Source: Magnetospira sp. QH-2
GTDB taxonomy: Bacteria; Pseudomonadota; Alphaproteobacteria; Rhodospirillales; Magnetospiraceae
Assembly (NCBI RefSeq): GCF_000968135.1
Contig: NZ_FO538765.1
Coordinates: 1,627,819 to 1,691,818 of the forward strand
Direction of reading: 5' to 3'
DNA: 64,000 nt
How positions within the stretch are numbered: the stretch's first letter is position 1; each line of letters opens with the position of its first letter. The notes below the pieces were generated by a model that was not told the DNA's origin, made no database searches, and worked only from the letters and a program-made list of their open reading frames with translations. Of this stretch, positions 1-8,834 are shown in pieces. The position numbers and the translations under genes were made by a program.

Positions 1-1860
1 CAATTCGATCATCACACCGGCAATGGACCGGCCTCGGGTAATGAACTCGGCTAAAAGATCAGTTTTTTCCAAGGTGTACAGGAGATAGCTGTTGCGGCTG
101 AGGTTTTCCACCGAGAAAGTGTCATCCACCGGGGTGCCCCAAAGAATGTTTTCGGCCACCGTCGCGCTGGTCACATAACTACTGGGATCGAAGATCTCGA
201 CAATATCGATCAGTTTGCGTTCCACCAGCAATTCCCGGACCCGGGCCCTGGCGTGGACGATCTGCTCGGCAATTTTTGGATGCTGTTCAATGTCGATGTG
301 CATGCGCAGGCCGATATCGAAAACATCGGCTTCCAATTCGGTAATCCACAAGGCTTCACGGACTCTGTCCATGATGTCGTCGTCGTTGGGACGGGAAACG
401 CCCATGTCCAGCCAATCATCATGGATTATATAGGGTGAGTTTCCAGCGGCTTCGGATTCCACAAGCCATTCGTCGCGCTCTTCCACCTGATCGCTCTCTT
501 TCACCGGGCGCTGTTTCAGGCCATAGAGCAGATTGTCCATGATCGTGCCGCTACGCAGGCTGGACTCCTGGTCCACATAAGTAATTTCTCGGGTGAGGTG
601 AGCGCGAGGCAATTGATCGAGTTTTTTGCCCGATACCGATACCTGGCCGCTGGTCGGGGTAATCTGGCTGGCCAGCAGCTTTGCCAGGTCGGATCGCCCG
701 TTACCCGGATCGCCTTTCAGCGTCACGTGGGCTTCCGTATCGAAAGCCAGGGTCGCGCCGTTGACCAAGCGGTCCCCGCCGTCGTCCTCCAACACCAGGT
801 TGGCACCCTGCATCCGGCCAGTGAGCGGCTGGTAGGCTTCCCTGTTGTCCAGGTCGATCAGAGTTTCGTTGAGCATACCCGGCGGGGCGAACTGCTCGAC
901 CAACTGCTCATACTTGATCCGCGAGTCTTCCTTGCGCTGATAGTAGGTCAGAAGCTCCTTCCAAGGGGACGACAAATCCTTGTAGGCGGCGAGCACGGCC
1001 ACCAGCGCGCCAAAGGAAAGATCGCCCTTGATGACGAGGTAGCCGCCGATGGAAAAGAAGAAAAATGGCGTGACCTGAGCCAGGAAGTTATTGAGAAACT
1101 TGATGAAAAACTTCTTTTTGTACAAGCGGTAACGGATGTCGAAAATCTGTCCGAGCCGGTCGCTGAAATCAGCCAGTTCATAGTGATAGGTGGCATGGGC
1201 ATGGACGTCTTGAATGCCGGCCACGGTCTCGCTGAGTCGTTCGGAAAGTTTGCGAACGGTCTTGACCCGTTCTTTGCCCAGCAGGTTCACTTTCCGCTGG
1301 AGCTTCGGGATGATATAGCCCTGTACCGGGTAAAGGGCGATGGCGGCGAGGCCCATGAACGGGTCCTGGATCATAATGAAGGCCAGGATGGTGATCAGGG
1401 TACCGCCCTGGAAAGCGGGCAGGGACAGGGCTTCGCCGAAAAAGCCGCCCAACGGCTCGGTTTCCGTTGTCACCATGGCGACGATTTCGCCCTGGGACAG
1501 ATTGCGAAAATGGTGTTGAGGGAAGCGCAAAGTGCGTTCGATCAACTGGAACCGCATGCGCCGCAACATGCGCTCGGCCAGAATTCCGCGATAGACATTG
1601 ATGAAGTATTTGAAGCCGCCGTTGATAAACACCAAGGTAAGGAAGGTGCCGCATAGCAGCAATAGAAAGGGGATTTGCTCCCATTCCATCCAGGCATAGA
1701 CCTGCGGGAATTCGTCGCCGCCAATGGCTTCGTTGATGATCGTTTTGGGCAGGTCGAGGGAGAAGTAGAGGAATGGGAATGCCACGGCAATGATCAGCAG
1801 CAGAATGATCTGCTCCCGCTTGCTGTACCGGAGTATGTACCGGAACAAACTGGATTCCAT
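1..1860 (-). CDS. ABC exporter, permease-ATPase fusion, partial, degenerate ATPase
   Basis: Only the first 620 residues are in the window; the gene runs off the left edge. The start is ATG at 1860, behind a GGGGA ribosome-binding site. Residues 1-330 are a hydrophobic ABC exporter membrane domain. The nucleotide-binding domain begins near residue 350 but its Walker A reads GDPGNGRSDL, with Arg in place of the catalytic Lys. A Q-loop follows (ITYVDQESSL, near residue 425) and the text after it, GTIMDNLLYG, is echoed about 140 residues later by SATVAENILWG, as if part of the domain had been duplicated or had taken an insert. The signature motif and Walker B are not reached. It may be a transporter half working with an active partner, or a weak ATPase. 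Substrate unknown. Translation was checked codon by codon from 600 to 1. Confidence 0.85.
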   Translation of the reverse strand, partial: MESSLFRYILRYSKREQIILLLIIAVAFPFLYFSLDLPKTIINEAIGGDEFPQVYAWMEWEQIPFLLLLCGTFLTLVFINGGFKYFINVYRGILAERMLRRMRFQLIERTLRFPQHHFRNLSQGEIVAMVTTETEPLGGFFGEALSLPAFQGGTLITILAFIMIQDPFMGLAAIALYPVQGYIIPKLQRKVNLLGKERVKTVRKLSERLSETVAGIQDVHAHATYHYELADFSDRLGQIFDIRYRLYKKKFFIKFLNNFLAQVTPFFFFSIGGYLVIKGDLSFGALVAVLAAYKDLSSPWKELLTYYQRKEDSRIKYEQLVEQFAPPGMLNETLIDLDNREAYQPLTGRMQGANLVLEDDGGDRLVNGATLAFDTEAHVTLKGDPGNGRSDLAKLLASQITPTSGQVSVSGKKLDQLPRAHLTREITYVDQESSLRSGTIMDNLLYGLKQRPVKESDQVEERDEWLVESEAAGNSPYIIHDDWLDMGVSRPNDDDIMDRVREALWITELEADVFDIGLRMHIDIEQHPKIAEQIVHARARVRELLVERKLIDIVEIFDPSSYVTSATVAENILWGTPVDDTFSVENLSRNSYLLYTLEKTDLLAEFITRGRSIAGVMIEL

Positions 1861-1905
1861 GCCATTATCCCCATGTGCCAAGGCCACTCCAGACCTTAGA
1901 GTCGA

Positions 1906-2052
1906 ATTCAAAAGTATTCCTTTGATCTCAAAGGCGTATGTTTCCGCTCTGGCGGCGTCAAGACCTCCTAACGGGGCGCCGCCCCGTGTCGTCGGCCTTT
2001 CCTGGCCAGATCAAAAATCTACTGCCTTGATATCTAGGGGATACTTTTGAAT
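1906..2052. repeat. 147-bp inverted-repeat element, copy 1
   Basis: The ends are near-perfect inverted repeats (ATTCAAAAGTAT at the left, ATACTTTTGAAT at the right) and the middle holds a GC-rich hairpin, GGGGCGCCGCCCC. A second copy, close to identical, lies at 4710-4857 in the same orientation. No reading frame is visible inside. It looks like a small non-autonomous mobile or REP-type element. Confidence 0.85.
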
Positions 2053-2238
2053 CCGCCTCTTAGCCTCTTTCCCTAAACCGGGGATTATAGGTACATGAAG
2101 AGGGATCGCAATTTTTTTCCCTTACCTCAAATGTATAAACCAGCGGTCGTAAGGGGATAGGGGCAGGAAGCAGGCCAGATCACGCCGGGTTTGATCGGAG
2201 ACGATAACGTCAGAATAACGTGAATTATCTCAATTGGA

Positions 2239-2280
2239 TAGCGCCTGTCCAGCGGGTCCGATTGGACCCGACAGGCGCTA
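2239..2280. terminator. 42-bp hairpin, GGGTCC/GGACCC family, copy 1
   Basis: Arms TAGCGCCTGTC (2239-2249) and GACAGGCGCTA (2270-2280) enclose an inner GGTCC-gatt-GGACC stem. It starts exactly at the stop codon of the minus-strand lipoprotein gene, so it may stop or stabilise that transcript. There is no T-run. Two related hairpins occur at 19427-19468 and 45971-46000. Confidence 0.6.
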
Positions 2281-2778
2281 TTGATCAGGGAAGGAATAGC
2301 CGGGCCATTGGGCCGACCCGGGGGCGTCAAGGGGCGGTGCCTCGCCGCCAAATCTCAATTGGCAGCGGTTGGATGCCTTGACCACGATTTCAAGACTTCG
2401 ATGGGCTCCGGCCCGTTGATTAGCGGTGATGACGGAGGCTCTTGTGCCCCGATTGCCCGCATCGTCGGTGATGTCAATGATCGCATCGGGCTTAAGAACA
2501 CCGCGCAGAAGCGACTTGTAGGTCGTGGTGATCCGATAGTGCTTGTCCCGCTCGACAATTTCCGGCTTGTGATCGGCAACGGGCCAGACGGTATTCAATT
2601 CCTGCATCATGCAAATTGCCACCTGTTTCGGTGGGGCCGCGTAGCTGTGTTCAAGGGTCAGGCTTTCCTGCCCATAGATGGTAATGGGAATGGGCAGGTT
2701 GATCGGTCCACAGGCAACAGCGGTCAGGCTCGTGGCAACAAGAGTTCCAACGGCAAGGGTCGGTCTCCGAATATGCAT
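2278..2778 (-). CDS. putative lipoprotein of unknown function
   Basis: 166 residues. The N-terminus is a lipoprotein signal peptide with a lipobox ending LTAVAC followed by Gly, so the mature protein should be lipid-anchored by Cys23. The rest is a soluble domain with a second and third Cys and no family I recognise. The ATG at 2778 has a GGGAG ribosome-binding site upstream. A plus-strand frame of 193 codons covers the same bases, but the lipobox and start context favour this strand. It is divergent from the exporter gene starting at 2859. Confidence 0.7.
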   Translation of the reverse strand: MHIRRPTLAVGTLVATSLTAVACGPINLPIPITIYGQESLTLEHSYAAPPKQVAICMMQELNTVWPVADHKPEIVERDKHYRITTTYKSLLRGVLKPDAIIDITDDAGNRGTRASVITANQRAGAHRSLEIVVKASNRCQLRFGGEAPPLDAPGSAQWPGYSFPDQ

Positions 2779-2858
2779 GGCCCAAGGCTCCCGGGTGCTG
2801 TCAATCGGCTGCGGAAAGACTATATTGGCATCAGCCCTTTAACAAAACGTCTATCATT

Positions 2859-4700
2859 GTGAAAAGCCGCGCCTCCATCCATGCGCCCCAATCCGCCGGT
2901 CAAGATCTGCGGACCCTGCGTACCACTTTGCCATATCTCTGGCCCAAGGATTCCTTTGGGCTGAAGGCAAGGGTGGTGATTGCCCTGTTGCTGTTGGCCG
3001 CGGGCAAAGGGACCAATGTGGTGGTGCCGCTATTTTATAAAGATGCAGTAGATGCCTTGTCATTGGAAGGGGAGGCCCTGTTGGCCATTCCCCTGACCTT
3101 GTTGCTGGCCTATGGCGCCACTCGGCTGCTGGCCTTGGTCTTTGTCGAGTTGCAGCATGCGGTGTTCGTGCGCGTGACCCAGCGGGCCATCCGCGTGGTG
3201 GCGCTGAAAACCTTCCGGCATTTACACCAATTGTCTTTGGCATTTCATTTGGATCGGCAGACCGGCGGCTTGTCCCGGGCCATCGAACGGGGCACCAAGG
3301 GTATCGAATTCCTGATGCGCTTCATGTTGTTTTCCGTCGGTCCGACATTGCTGGAGATTGCCCTGGTGGTGGCGGTGCTCTGGACCCTCTACAACGCCTG
3401 GTTTGCGCTGGCCACTTTGGTGACGGTGGGGGGATTCGTTGTCTGGACCCTGGTGGTTACCGAATGGCGGATCAAGTTCCGCCGCCGCATGAACGAGACC
3501 GATCAGGAAGCCACCACAAAGGCAATCGATTCCCTGATCAATTATGAAACTGTCAAATATTTCAATAATGAAGAGCATGAAGCACAACGCTTTGATCGCA
3601 GCCTGATGGCTTACGAAGAGGCCGCGGTGCAAAGCCGTTCTTCGTTGTCGTTGCTCAATATCGGGCAGGGGGCCTTTGTGTCCGCCGGCGTGACGGTGAT
3701 CATGGTAATGGCGGCCTCGGGAGTTGTGGATGGCAGCATGACCGTCGGCGACTTCGTTTTGGTCAACACCTACCTGATTCAGCTTTTCCTGCCGCTGAAC
3801 TTTCTTGGCTTCGTCTATCGCGAGATCAAGCGTTCGTTGGCCGATCTCGAAGCCATGTTCGGGTTGTTGGAGTCACAGCCGGATATTTCCGACACACCCG
3901 ATGCTTCGCCTTTGCCGGTGGGTCGTGGAAGTGTCGCCTTCGAATCCGTGGGTTTCTCCTATGATGGACGCCGCCAGGTGCTGGAAGACGTCAGCTTCAC
4001 CATTCCCGCCGGGGGGACCGTGGCGGTAGTGGGGCAGAGTGGGGCGGGAAAATCGACTCTATCTCGGTTGCTGTTTCGGTTTTACGACGTGACCGAAGGA
4101 CGCATCACCATTGACGGACAGGATCTGCGGAAGGCCACTCAGGCCTCCGTGCGCGCCGCCATTGGCGTTGTGCCGCAAGACACCGTGCTGTTCAATGATA
4201 CTGTCTATTACAACATCGCCTATGGTCGCCCGGAAGCCAGCCAAGAAGACGTTGAGAAGGCCGCTCGCATGGCGCATATCCATGATTTTGTCGCGGGCCT
4301 GCCCGATGGGTATGAAACCCGGGTCGGCGAACGGGGCTTGAAGCTGTCTGGGGGCGAGAAACAGCGGGTGGCCATTGCCCGTGCCTTGCTCAAGGATCCG
4401 GCGATCTTGTTGTTCGACGAAGCGACCTCATCGCTGGACACTCAGACCGAAAAGACCATTCAGGCCAACCTGGAAGAGGTGGCCCGGGACCGCACCACCT
4501 TGATCATTGCCCACCGGCTGTCGACGGTCATCCACGCCGACGAGATCATCGTGCTCAAGGCCGGACGAATCATAGAACGCGGCACCCATGGCGATTTGTT
4601 GCGGGCAAAAGGCGCCTATTTCCGCATGTGGAGGCGTCAACAAGAAGTCATGCAAGCGCAACAGGTGCTCAATACGGTCGAAGAGGATGCCGCCTTGTAA
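2859..4700 (+). CDS. Atm1/HMT1-type ABC exporter, permease-ATPase
   Basis: 613 residues in the fused exporter layout. An N-terminal extension is followed by a six-helix membrane domain (about residues 35-330) and an ATPase domain with Walker A GQSGAGKST (about 391), signature LSGGEKQ (about 495), Walker B ILLFDEATSSLD (about 515) and the H-loop IIAHRLSTV (about 551). The FNNEEHE and ETVKYF motifs in the membrane domain are those of the Atm1/ABCB7/HMT1 group, whose members export glutathione-linked sulfur or metal species from the cytosol. The start is GTG at 2859 with no clear ribosome-binding site; no better ATG lies nearby. All catalytic motifs are intact, unlike the exporter at 1-1860. Confidence 0.9.
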   Translation: MKSRASIHAPQSAGQDLRTLRTTLPYLWPKDSFGLKARVVIALLLLAAGKGTNVVVPLFYKDAVDALSLEGEALLAIPLTLLLAYGATRLLALVFVELQHAVFVRVTQRAIRVVALKTFRHLHQLSLAFHLDRQTGGLSRAIERGTKGIEFLMRFMLFSVGPTLLEIALVVAVLWTLYNAWFALATLVTVGGFVVWTLVVTEWRIKFRRRMNETDQEATTKAIDSLINYETVKYFNNEEHEAQRFDRSLMAYEEAAVQSRSSLSLLNIGQGAFVSAGVTVIMVMAASGVVDGSMTVGDFVLVNTYLIQLFLPLNFLGFVYREIKRSLADLEAMFGLLESQPDISDTPDASPLPVGRGSVAFESVGFSYDGRRQVLEDVSFTIPAGGTVAVVGQSGAGKSTLSRLLFRFYDVTEGRITIDGQDLRKATQASVRAAIGVVPQDTVLFNDTVYYNIAYGRPEASQEDVEKAARMAHIHDFVAGLPDGYETRVGERGLKLSGGEKQRVAIARALLKDPAILLFDEATSSLDTQTEKTIQANLEEVARDRTTLIIAHRLSTVIHADEIIVLKAGRIIERGTHGDLLRAKGAYFRMWRRQQEVMQAQQVLNTVEEDAAL

Positions 4701-4709
4701 GAGTCGTCT

Positions 4710-4857
4710 GATTCAAAAGTATTCCTTTGAGCTCAAGGGCGAATATTTCCGCTCTGGCGGCGTCAAGACCTCCTAACAGGGCGCCGCCCCGTGTCGTCGG
4801 CCTTTCCTGGCCAGATCAAAATCTACTGCCTTGATATCTAAAGGATACTTTTAAATC
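4710..4857. repeat. 147-bp inverted-repeat element, copy 2
   Basis: It has the same ends and inner hairpin as 1906-2052, with a few substitutions. It begins 10 bases after the stop of the Atm1-type exporter and ends just before the stop of the next, convergent gene, so it may act as a bidirectional terminator there. Confidence 0.85.
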
Positions 4858-4869
4858 CGCCTCTAAGAT

Positions 4870-5640
4870 TCAGGATGGGCAGTTGCGGTTGCGCAATTCC
4901 CGCAACAAGGTCTTGGCGTGCTTGGGGTCGATCTTGAAGATCCGGTAGATCTCCAAGGATTCCCGCATGATCACGCATTTCTGCGCCAGAAAAGCCTTTT
5001 TGTCGGATTGATCGACCTTTGCCTTGATGCGTGCCAGGCGGGCTTGGTGGTCGGTCTCGTCGTCGTTCCCGCCCTTCAGGCGCCGGGTGAGATAACGGAT
5101 CTCTTCGTGGTCTGCTGCATGGTGGCTGTTGCCGACGATGCTGGCTGCAATCAGATAAGGCGCGCTGAATCGCATGTCCTTATAGATTGCCAAATATCCG
5201 GGAGTTTCATCGTTCTCGTGGGTAAAAACCCCGACGATATTGGCCAAATGCCCGACTTTTCCCCGTTCGGGAGAGGGGGGTAGGTAGACGATATGCTTGA
5301 TCAGGTGCGCGCGATCAACCATCGCCGGCGGCAACCGTTCGAGCATGTCGATGCCCTTTTTGACCGTGCGGAAAAAGGACTTGTTCTTGGCTTTTTTGAA
5401 CCAGGAGCCGACCAGAATGAAGTCTTTGTACTCCTCCACCGGTGCCCCTTTGGGCAAGCGTCCCGCATGGAGTTGTTGGGCCAGGCTGTTATCGGAATGG
5501 ATACTGCCCCCCGTTTTGGCGGCCGGGGAAGAGGAGGGAGCCTTTTCTTGCCCCATCGCATCGCCGCCTGCTCCGGTTAGGCCAAGAGCCATAACCAAAA
5601 GAAAAGCGATCCGCACAAGAGGTCTCTGGGTGCCCATCAT
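4870..5640 (-). CDS. secreted protein of unknown function
   Basis: About 256 residues from ATG at 5640; a TTG at 5658 would add six. The N-terminus is a signal peptide (hydrophobic stretch IAFLLVMALGLTGAGG, cleavage probably after AMG). A low-complexity Ser/Pro/Ala linker follows, then a soluble domain rich in Lys, His and Arg, with Cys only near the C-terminus (KCVIM and RNCPS). No known family was recognised. It lies 45 bases downstream of the FKBP-rhodanese gene on the same strand and may be co-transcribed with it, which would suggest an envelope role. Confidence 0.75.
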   Translation of the reverse strand: MMGTQRPLVRIAFLLVMALGLTGAGGDAMGQEKAPSSSPAAKTGGSIHSDNSLAQQLHAGRLPKGAPVEEYKDFILVGSWFKKAKNKSFFRTVKKGIDMLERLPPAMVDRAHLIKHIVYLPPSPERGKVGHLANIVGVFTHENDETPGYLAIYKDMRFSAPYLIAASIVGNSHHAADHEEIRYLTRRLKGGNDDETDHQARLARIKAKVDQSDKKAFLAQKCVIMRESLEIYRIFKIDPKHAKTLLRELRNRNCPS

Positions 5641-5685
5641 GGGAAAACTATGAGTCAATCCGAGGGAGGCGTCAATCCACGAGCC

Positions 5686-6459
5686 TCAGCCTTTGCAGAG
5701 CCAGCAATCCTCGGGCATGGTCGCCTTGGTCACCGGCAGGCCTTCTTTGATCCAGCGGGTGATGCCGTCGGTGACATTGTTGATCTTTTCGTAGCCCATC
5801 CGCTCGCTGAGGAACTTGGAAATTGCCTGGGTCCGGCTGCCGGTGCGGCAGATCAGGATGATGTCATCCTTTGGGCCCGCCAACGCACTGAATTTATCCA
5901 TGAAATTCGGATTGACCTTGCCCTTGCTGTTGAAGAACGTCAGCAAGGTGCTGCCCGCGACAACGCCGGTTTTCTTCCATTCCTCGGGACGACGGATATC
6001 AACTATCTTTGTTCCCTTGGTCAGTAGGCCCATCAGCGCCGCATTGTCCAGGTTGGTATACTTGGGCAGTTTGACATCCAGCAGTTCAACTTCGAACTTC
6101 AAGGTCGCGTTGCCGGGGATGACCCCGCCCGCGCCGCGCTTGCCATAACCCAGATAGGGCGGGATGATCAGCTCCCGCTTGCCACCCACTTTCATGCCGC
6201 GCACGCCCAGCTCCCAGCCGGGAATGACATTGCCCTCACCGATGGTGAAGGTAAAAGGTTTGTCGCGATCGAGGCTGGAATCGAACTTGGTCCCATCAAG
6301 CAGCCAGCCGGTGTAATGCACGGTCACATCACTGCCCCGCTCGGCGGTCGTGCCGCTGCCCAGGGTGATATCTACGGTTTTCAGCGCTTCCGCCCCGTTG
6401 GCCGGGTGGATCAGAAACAATACGGCAAGGACAAAAGACAGGCGGTAGACAATGGACAC
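5686..6459 (-). CDS. secreted FKBP-type prolyl isomerase fused to a rhodanese domain
   Basis: 257 residues, starting at GTG 6459 with AAGGA upstream. A signal peptide (to about residue 22) leads into an FKBP prolyl isomerase domain with VTVHYTGWLLDGTKFDSS, VIPGWELGV and LGYGKRG (about residues 38-130). A rhodanese domain follows (about 140-245), with the active-site loop CRTGSRT that places a catalytic Cys near residue 203. The protein ends in EDCWLCKG, a C-terminal CxxC pair. FKBP domains catalyse cis-trans isomerisation of prolyl bonds and rhodaneses transfer sulfane sulfur. The fusion and the CxxC tail suggest a periplasmic fold-and-thiol role, which is inference. Confidence 0.9.
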   Translation of the reverse strand: MSIVYRLSFVLAVLFLIHPANGAEALKTVDITLGSGTTAERGSDVTVHYTGWLLDGTKFDSSLDRDKPFTFTIGEGNVIPGWELGVRGMKVGGKRELIIPPYLGYGKRGAGGVIPGNATLKFEVELLDVKLPKYTNLDNAALMGLLTKGTKIVDIRRPEEWKKTGVVAGSTLLTFFNSKGKVNPNFMDKFSALAGPKDDIILICRTGSRTQAISKFLSERMGYEKINNVTDGITRWIKEGLPVTKATMPEDCWLCKG

Positions 6460-6662
6460 GGATCAATTCCTTGATGTAACGGCTACGATGGACCCCGATT
6501 TAAACTATCTAGGCCAAGAATGGCATCCCTAATCGGTGACTGGATCATATTGGCCTTGGTCCGGCGCAATGTGTCGTGGTGGCGTGATGACGGACTGTGC
6601 TATAAAAATGACCGTGCTCCGATGCACCGCCCTGATTGAAGAGGAACGCTGAGTCCCGTCCC
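6460..6662. promoter_or_regulatory. divergent intergenic region
   Basis: It separates the FKBP-rhodanese gene (minus) from the histidine kinase gene (plus), so it must hold two outward promoters. No convincing hexamer pair or operator stood out. Confidence 0.4.
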
Positions 6663-8372
6663 ATGGAGAAAATTCGCGATCTCGTCGCCGAGCACAGAGA
6701 ATGGGTGGCCGATAAGGTCATGGCCCACGCGCGTGATTTGGATTTCGCGGATCTACTGGCGAGCCTGCGCGTTGGCAATGAGGATTGGTCCTGTCGAATT
6801 GCCGATCCCATGTTGGATGTTCTGTCGAGCGATGAGCCGCTTGTCGTCTTATCAGCCAAGGATGACCTCCATTTAAACCGGCCCGCGGCGTTTGGCATGG
6901 CGCAGGCGCGCGCACACCGACTGCGTGGCGGTGAGTTGCGTCCATTTCTCGGCCTCGTTAAAATCTGCCGAAGAAGCTACCTGGAAATGATCGAGGAAAA
7001 AGCAGCGCTTGAGCCCTTGGACGAGGGAGCCGCCGTCAACTTCTTCAACTTGTTTTTCGACAATCTTGAATTGGGCATCGTCGGTGAATGGACGATGCCG
7101 GATGCGGAAGACGTGTCGGAAGAGATGCGGACCGAGAGCCAGCGTCTGCTGCATGAGAAAAACTATTTTACGACTATCTTCGAAAGCCTTTCCCTGCCGG
7201 TGCTATTGATCGGTGATACGGGTGGCATCGCCAATATGAACCGGTCGGCTCACGAGCTTTTCGTCGGGCCCGCCGTGCCGGGGGCCGTCTACTATGGCGA
7301 AGGGGATATGCCCTATCTGTCCGAGGATCTGTTGCAGTTCATTCGAGAAATGGAGGAGGAGGGGGCCTACGAACGGGTATTGCGGACCCGGAACGGGATC
7401 CGCCAGTTCGAGATTTCTGTGCTGTTTCTACTGGATGTGACCGGACGTTTTAAAAGCTCAATGCTGGTATTCGTCGATATCACGGAACGCATGGAAGCCA
7501 CCGAAGACCTGATACGCAACAAGGATCGTCTGGCCGATCTGGTGGCCATGCGCACCGCTGAAACCTCGTCGGCCAATGCCAAGCTGCATGAAGCCATCGC
7601 CGAGAGAAAGGCGGTGGAGGAAAGTCTGCAAAAGACCATTGATCAATTGACGAAATCCAATACCGAGTTGGAGCGATTTGCCAATTTTGCTTCTCATGAT
7701 CTAAAGGAATCAGCGCGTTTGGTTGCCAGTTACTCGGAGTTGCTGGGGCGGCGATTGGGCCAGGACCTTGATGATCAGGCTCGGGAATTCCTTGATTTCC
7801 TCACTGAAAGCGGCAAGCGGATGAGCCAGCAGGTGGAAGACCTGCTCGCCTACTCTCGGACTCAGGCCCGTGTTCATCCGTTCGGTGAAGCGGATGCAAC
7901 ACGCATTGTCGATGCAGCCCTGGCCAATATGGAAACCTATATTCGAGAAACCGATGCGACGGTTGAGATCGGGGAGATGCCACATGTATGGTGTGATGAG
8001 TTCCAGATCCAGGAGGTGCTGCAACACTTGATCGGCAATGCCATCAAGTTCCGCGCGCCCGAGCGTCGCCCCGAGGTCAAGATTAGCTGTGAAACTACGA
8101 AGGAAGAGGCGACCTTCCGAATACAGGACAACGGGATCGGAATTGATCCGCAGTATTTCGAGCAGATTTTTGTTATCTTCAAGCGGCTACATACCAAGGA
8201 CACGTATCCCGGAAGCGGTATTGGGTTGGCCATGTGTAAAAGGATTATTGAGCGCCATGGTGGGCAAATCTGGATGGAATCCGTGCCGGGTGAAGGCTCG
8301 GTATTTCAGTTCAAGTTGCCTATAACTGGATATGGCGTGGGTCGATTGGCAGGTCCGATCGGTCGGCGCTAG
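6663..8372 (+). CDS. PAS-domain sensor histidine kinase
   Basis: 569 residues from ATG 6663, with GAGGA about 16 bases upstream; an in-frame TTG at 6636 is the alternative. No membrane segment is visible, so the kinase should be cytosolic. Residues 1-160 form a helical sensor-like region of unknown ligand. A PAS domain covers about 165-280 and a coiled coil about 285-335. The HisKA box has FASHDLKESARL with the phospho-acceptor His near 344. The ATPase part has N box LIGNAIKF (about 456), DNGIGI (about 488) and GSGIGLAMCKRI (about 518). No response regulator gene adjoins it, so its partner is elsewhere. Confidence 0.92.
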   Translation: MEKIRDLVAEHREWVADKVMAHARDLDFADLLASLRVGNEDWSCRIADPMLDVLSSDEPLVVLSAKDDLHLNRPAAFGMAQARAHRLRGGELRPFLGLVKICRRSYLEMIEEKAALEPLDEGAAVNFFNLFFDNLELGIVGEWTMPDAEDVSEEMRTESQRLLHEKNYFTTIFESLSLPVLLIGDTGGIANMNRSAHELFVGPAVPGAVYYGEGDMPYLSEDLLQFIREMEEEGAYERVLRTRNGIRQFEISVLFLLDVTGRFKSSMLVFVDITERMEATEDLIRNKDRLADLVAMRTAETSSANAKLHEAIAERKAVEESLQKTIDQLTKSNTELERFANFASHDLKESARLVASYSELLGRRLGQDLDDQAREFLDFLTESGKRMSQQVEDLLAYSRTQARVHPFGEADATRIVDAALANMETYIRETDATVEIGEMPHVWCDEFQIQEVLQHLIGNAIKFRAPERRPEVKISCETTKEEATFRIQDNGIGIDPQYFEQIFVIFKRLHTKDTYPGSGIGLAMCKRIIERHGGQIWMESVPGEGSVFQFKLPITGYGVGRLAGPIGRR

Positions 8373-8420
8373 ATCACGTTGCGTTTAATCGGATACGATC
8401 CAACGCGAGAAATGGGATCG
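8373..8420. repeat. GATCACG-type imperfect stem-loop
   Basis: Directly after the kinase stop, ATCACGTTGCGTTTAATCG is followed by CGATCCAACGC, which pairs back on it. The same sequence family appears, better preserved, at 19483-19528 and, decayed, near 2179-2223. It could serve as a transcript end. Confidence 0.5.
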
Positions 8421-8518
8421 GTATTATTGGGGGCGCGCAGGATGAACGGGTTCGATGGCGCCCGGCCCGCGCAAAACGTCAACCGAGCAAGCCCGGCATA
8501 GGGGGAGTAGGACTAAAA

Positions 8519-8773
8519 ATGGACGATCAGGTTTTCTTTGACGGAATTGAAGATGTCTACTTTGTTGGCGGTATGATCCGCATCGATTTTTTCTGCTATT
8601 CGCCCTCGGAACGCGATAGTGATGGACGCCCCGCCCCGGCCTTCAAGCAACAACTGGTCTTATCCCCAAAGGCATTTGCGCAAAGCTTTGCCATGCAGGA
8701 GCGAATGATGCGCACCTTAGCCGAACGGGGCGTTGTTACGCCTTTGGAAAGCAACGAAAAAAGCGGTAAATAG
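8519..8773 (+). CDS. small conserved-looking protein of unknown function
   Basis: 84 residues, ATG at 8519 behind GGGGGAG. It is acidic at the N-terminus (DDQVFFDGIEDVYFVGG), with no signal peptide or membrane helix. The hydrophobic pattern suggests a short beta-rich segment followed by a helix (SFAMQERMMRTLAERG). I do not recognise a family. The good ribosome-binding site and the terminator-like hairpin 32 bases after the stop support a real gene. Confidence 0.65.
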   Translation: MDDQVFFDGIEDVYFVGGMIRIDFFCYSPSERDSDGRPAPAFKQQLVLSPKAFAQSFAMQERMMRTLAERGVVTPLESNEKSGK

Positions 8774-8804
8774 GGTCATAGCCAACCGATCCATCTCACC
8801 GACA

Positions 8805-8834
8805 ACGGGCGCTTCTTGTCAGGAAAGCGCCCGT
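8805..8834 (+). terminator. terminator-like hairpin
   Basis: Arms ACGGGCGCTT (8805-8814) and AAGCGCCCGT (8825-8834) form a 10-bp perfect stem with a 10-base loop. The T-rich tail is weak. It should end the transcript of the 84-residue gene. Confidence 0.65.

Noticed and set aside
598-1656. 352-codon plus-strand frame opposite the left-edge ABC exporter
   Set aside because: The minus-strand frame reads continuously through an ABC exporter membrane domain and ATPase; the plus frame has no start signal or motif.
2281-2862. 193-codon plus-strand frame over the lipoprotein gene
   Set aside because: No ribosome-binding site, and the opposite strand has a clear lipobox.
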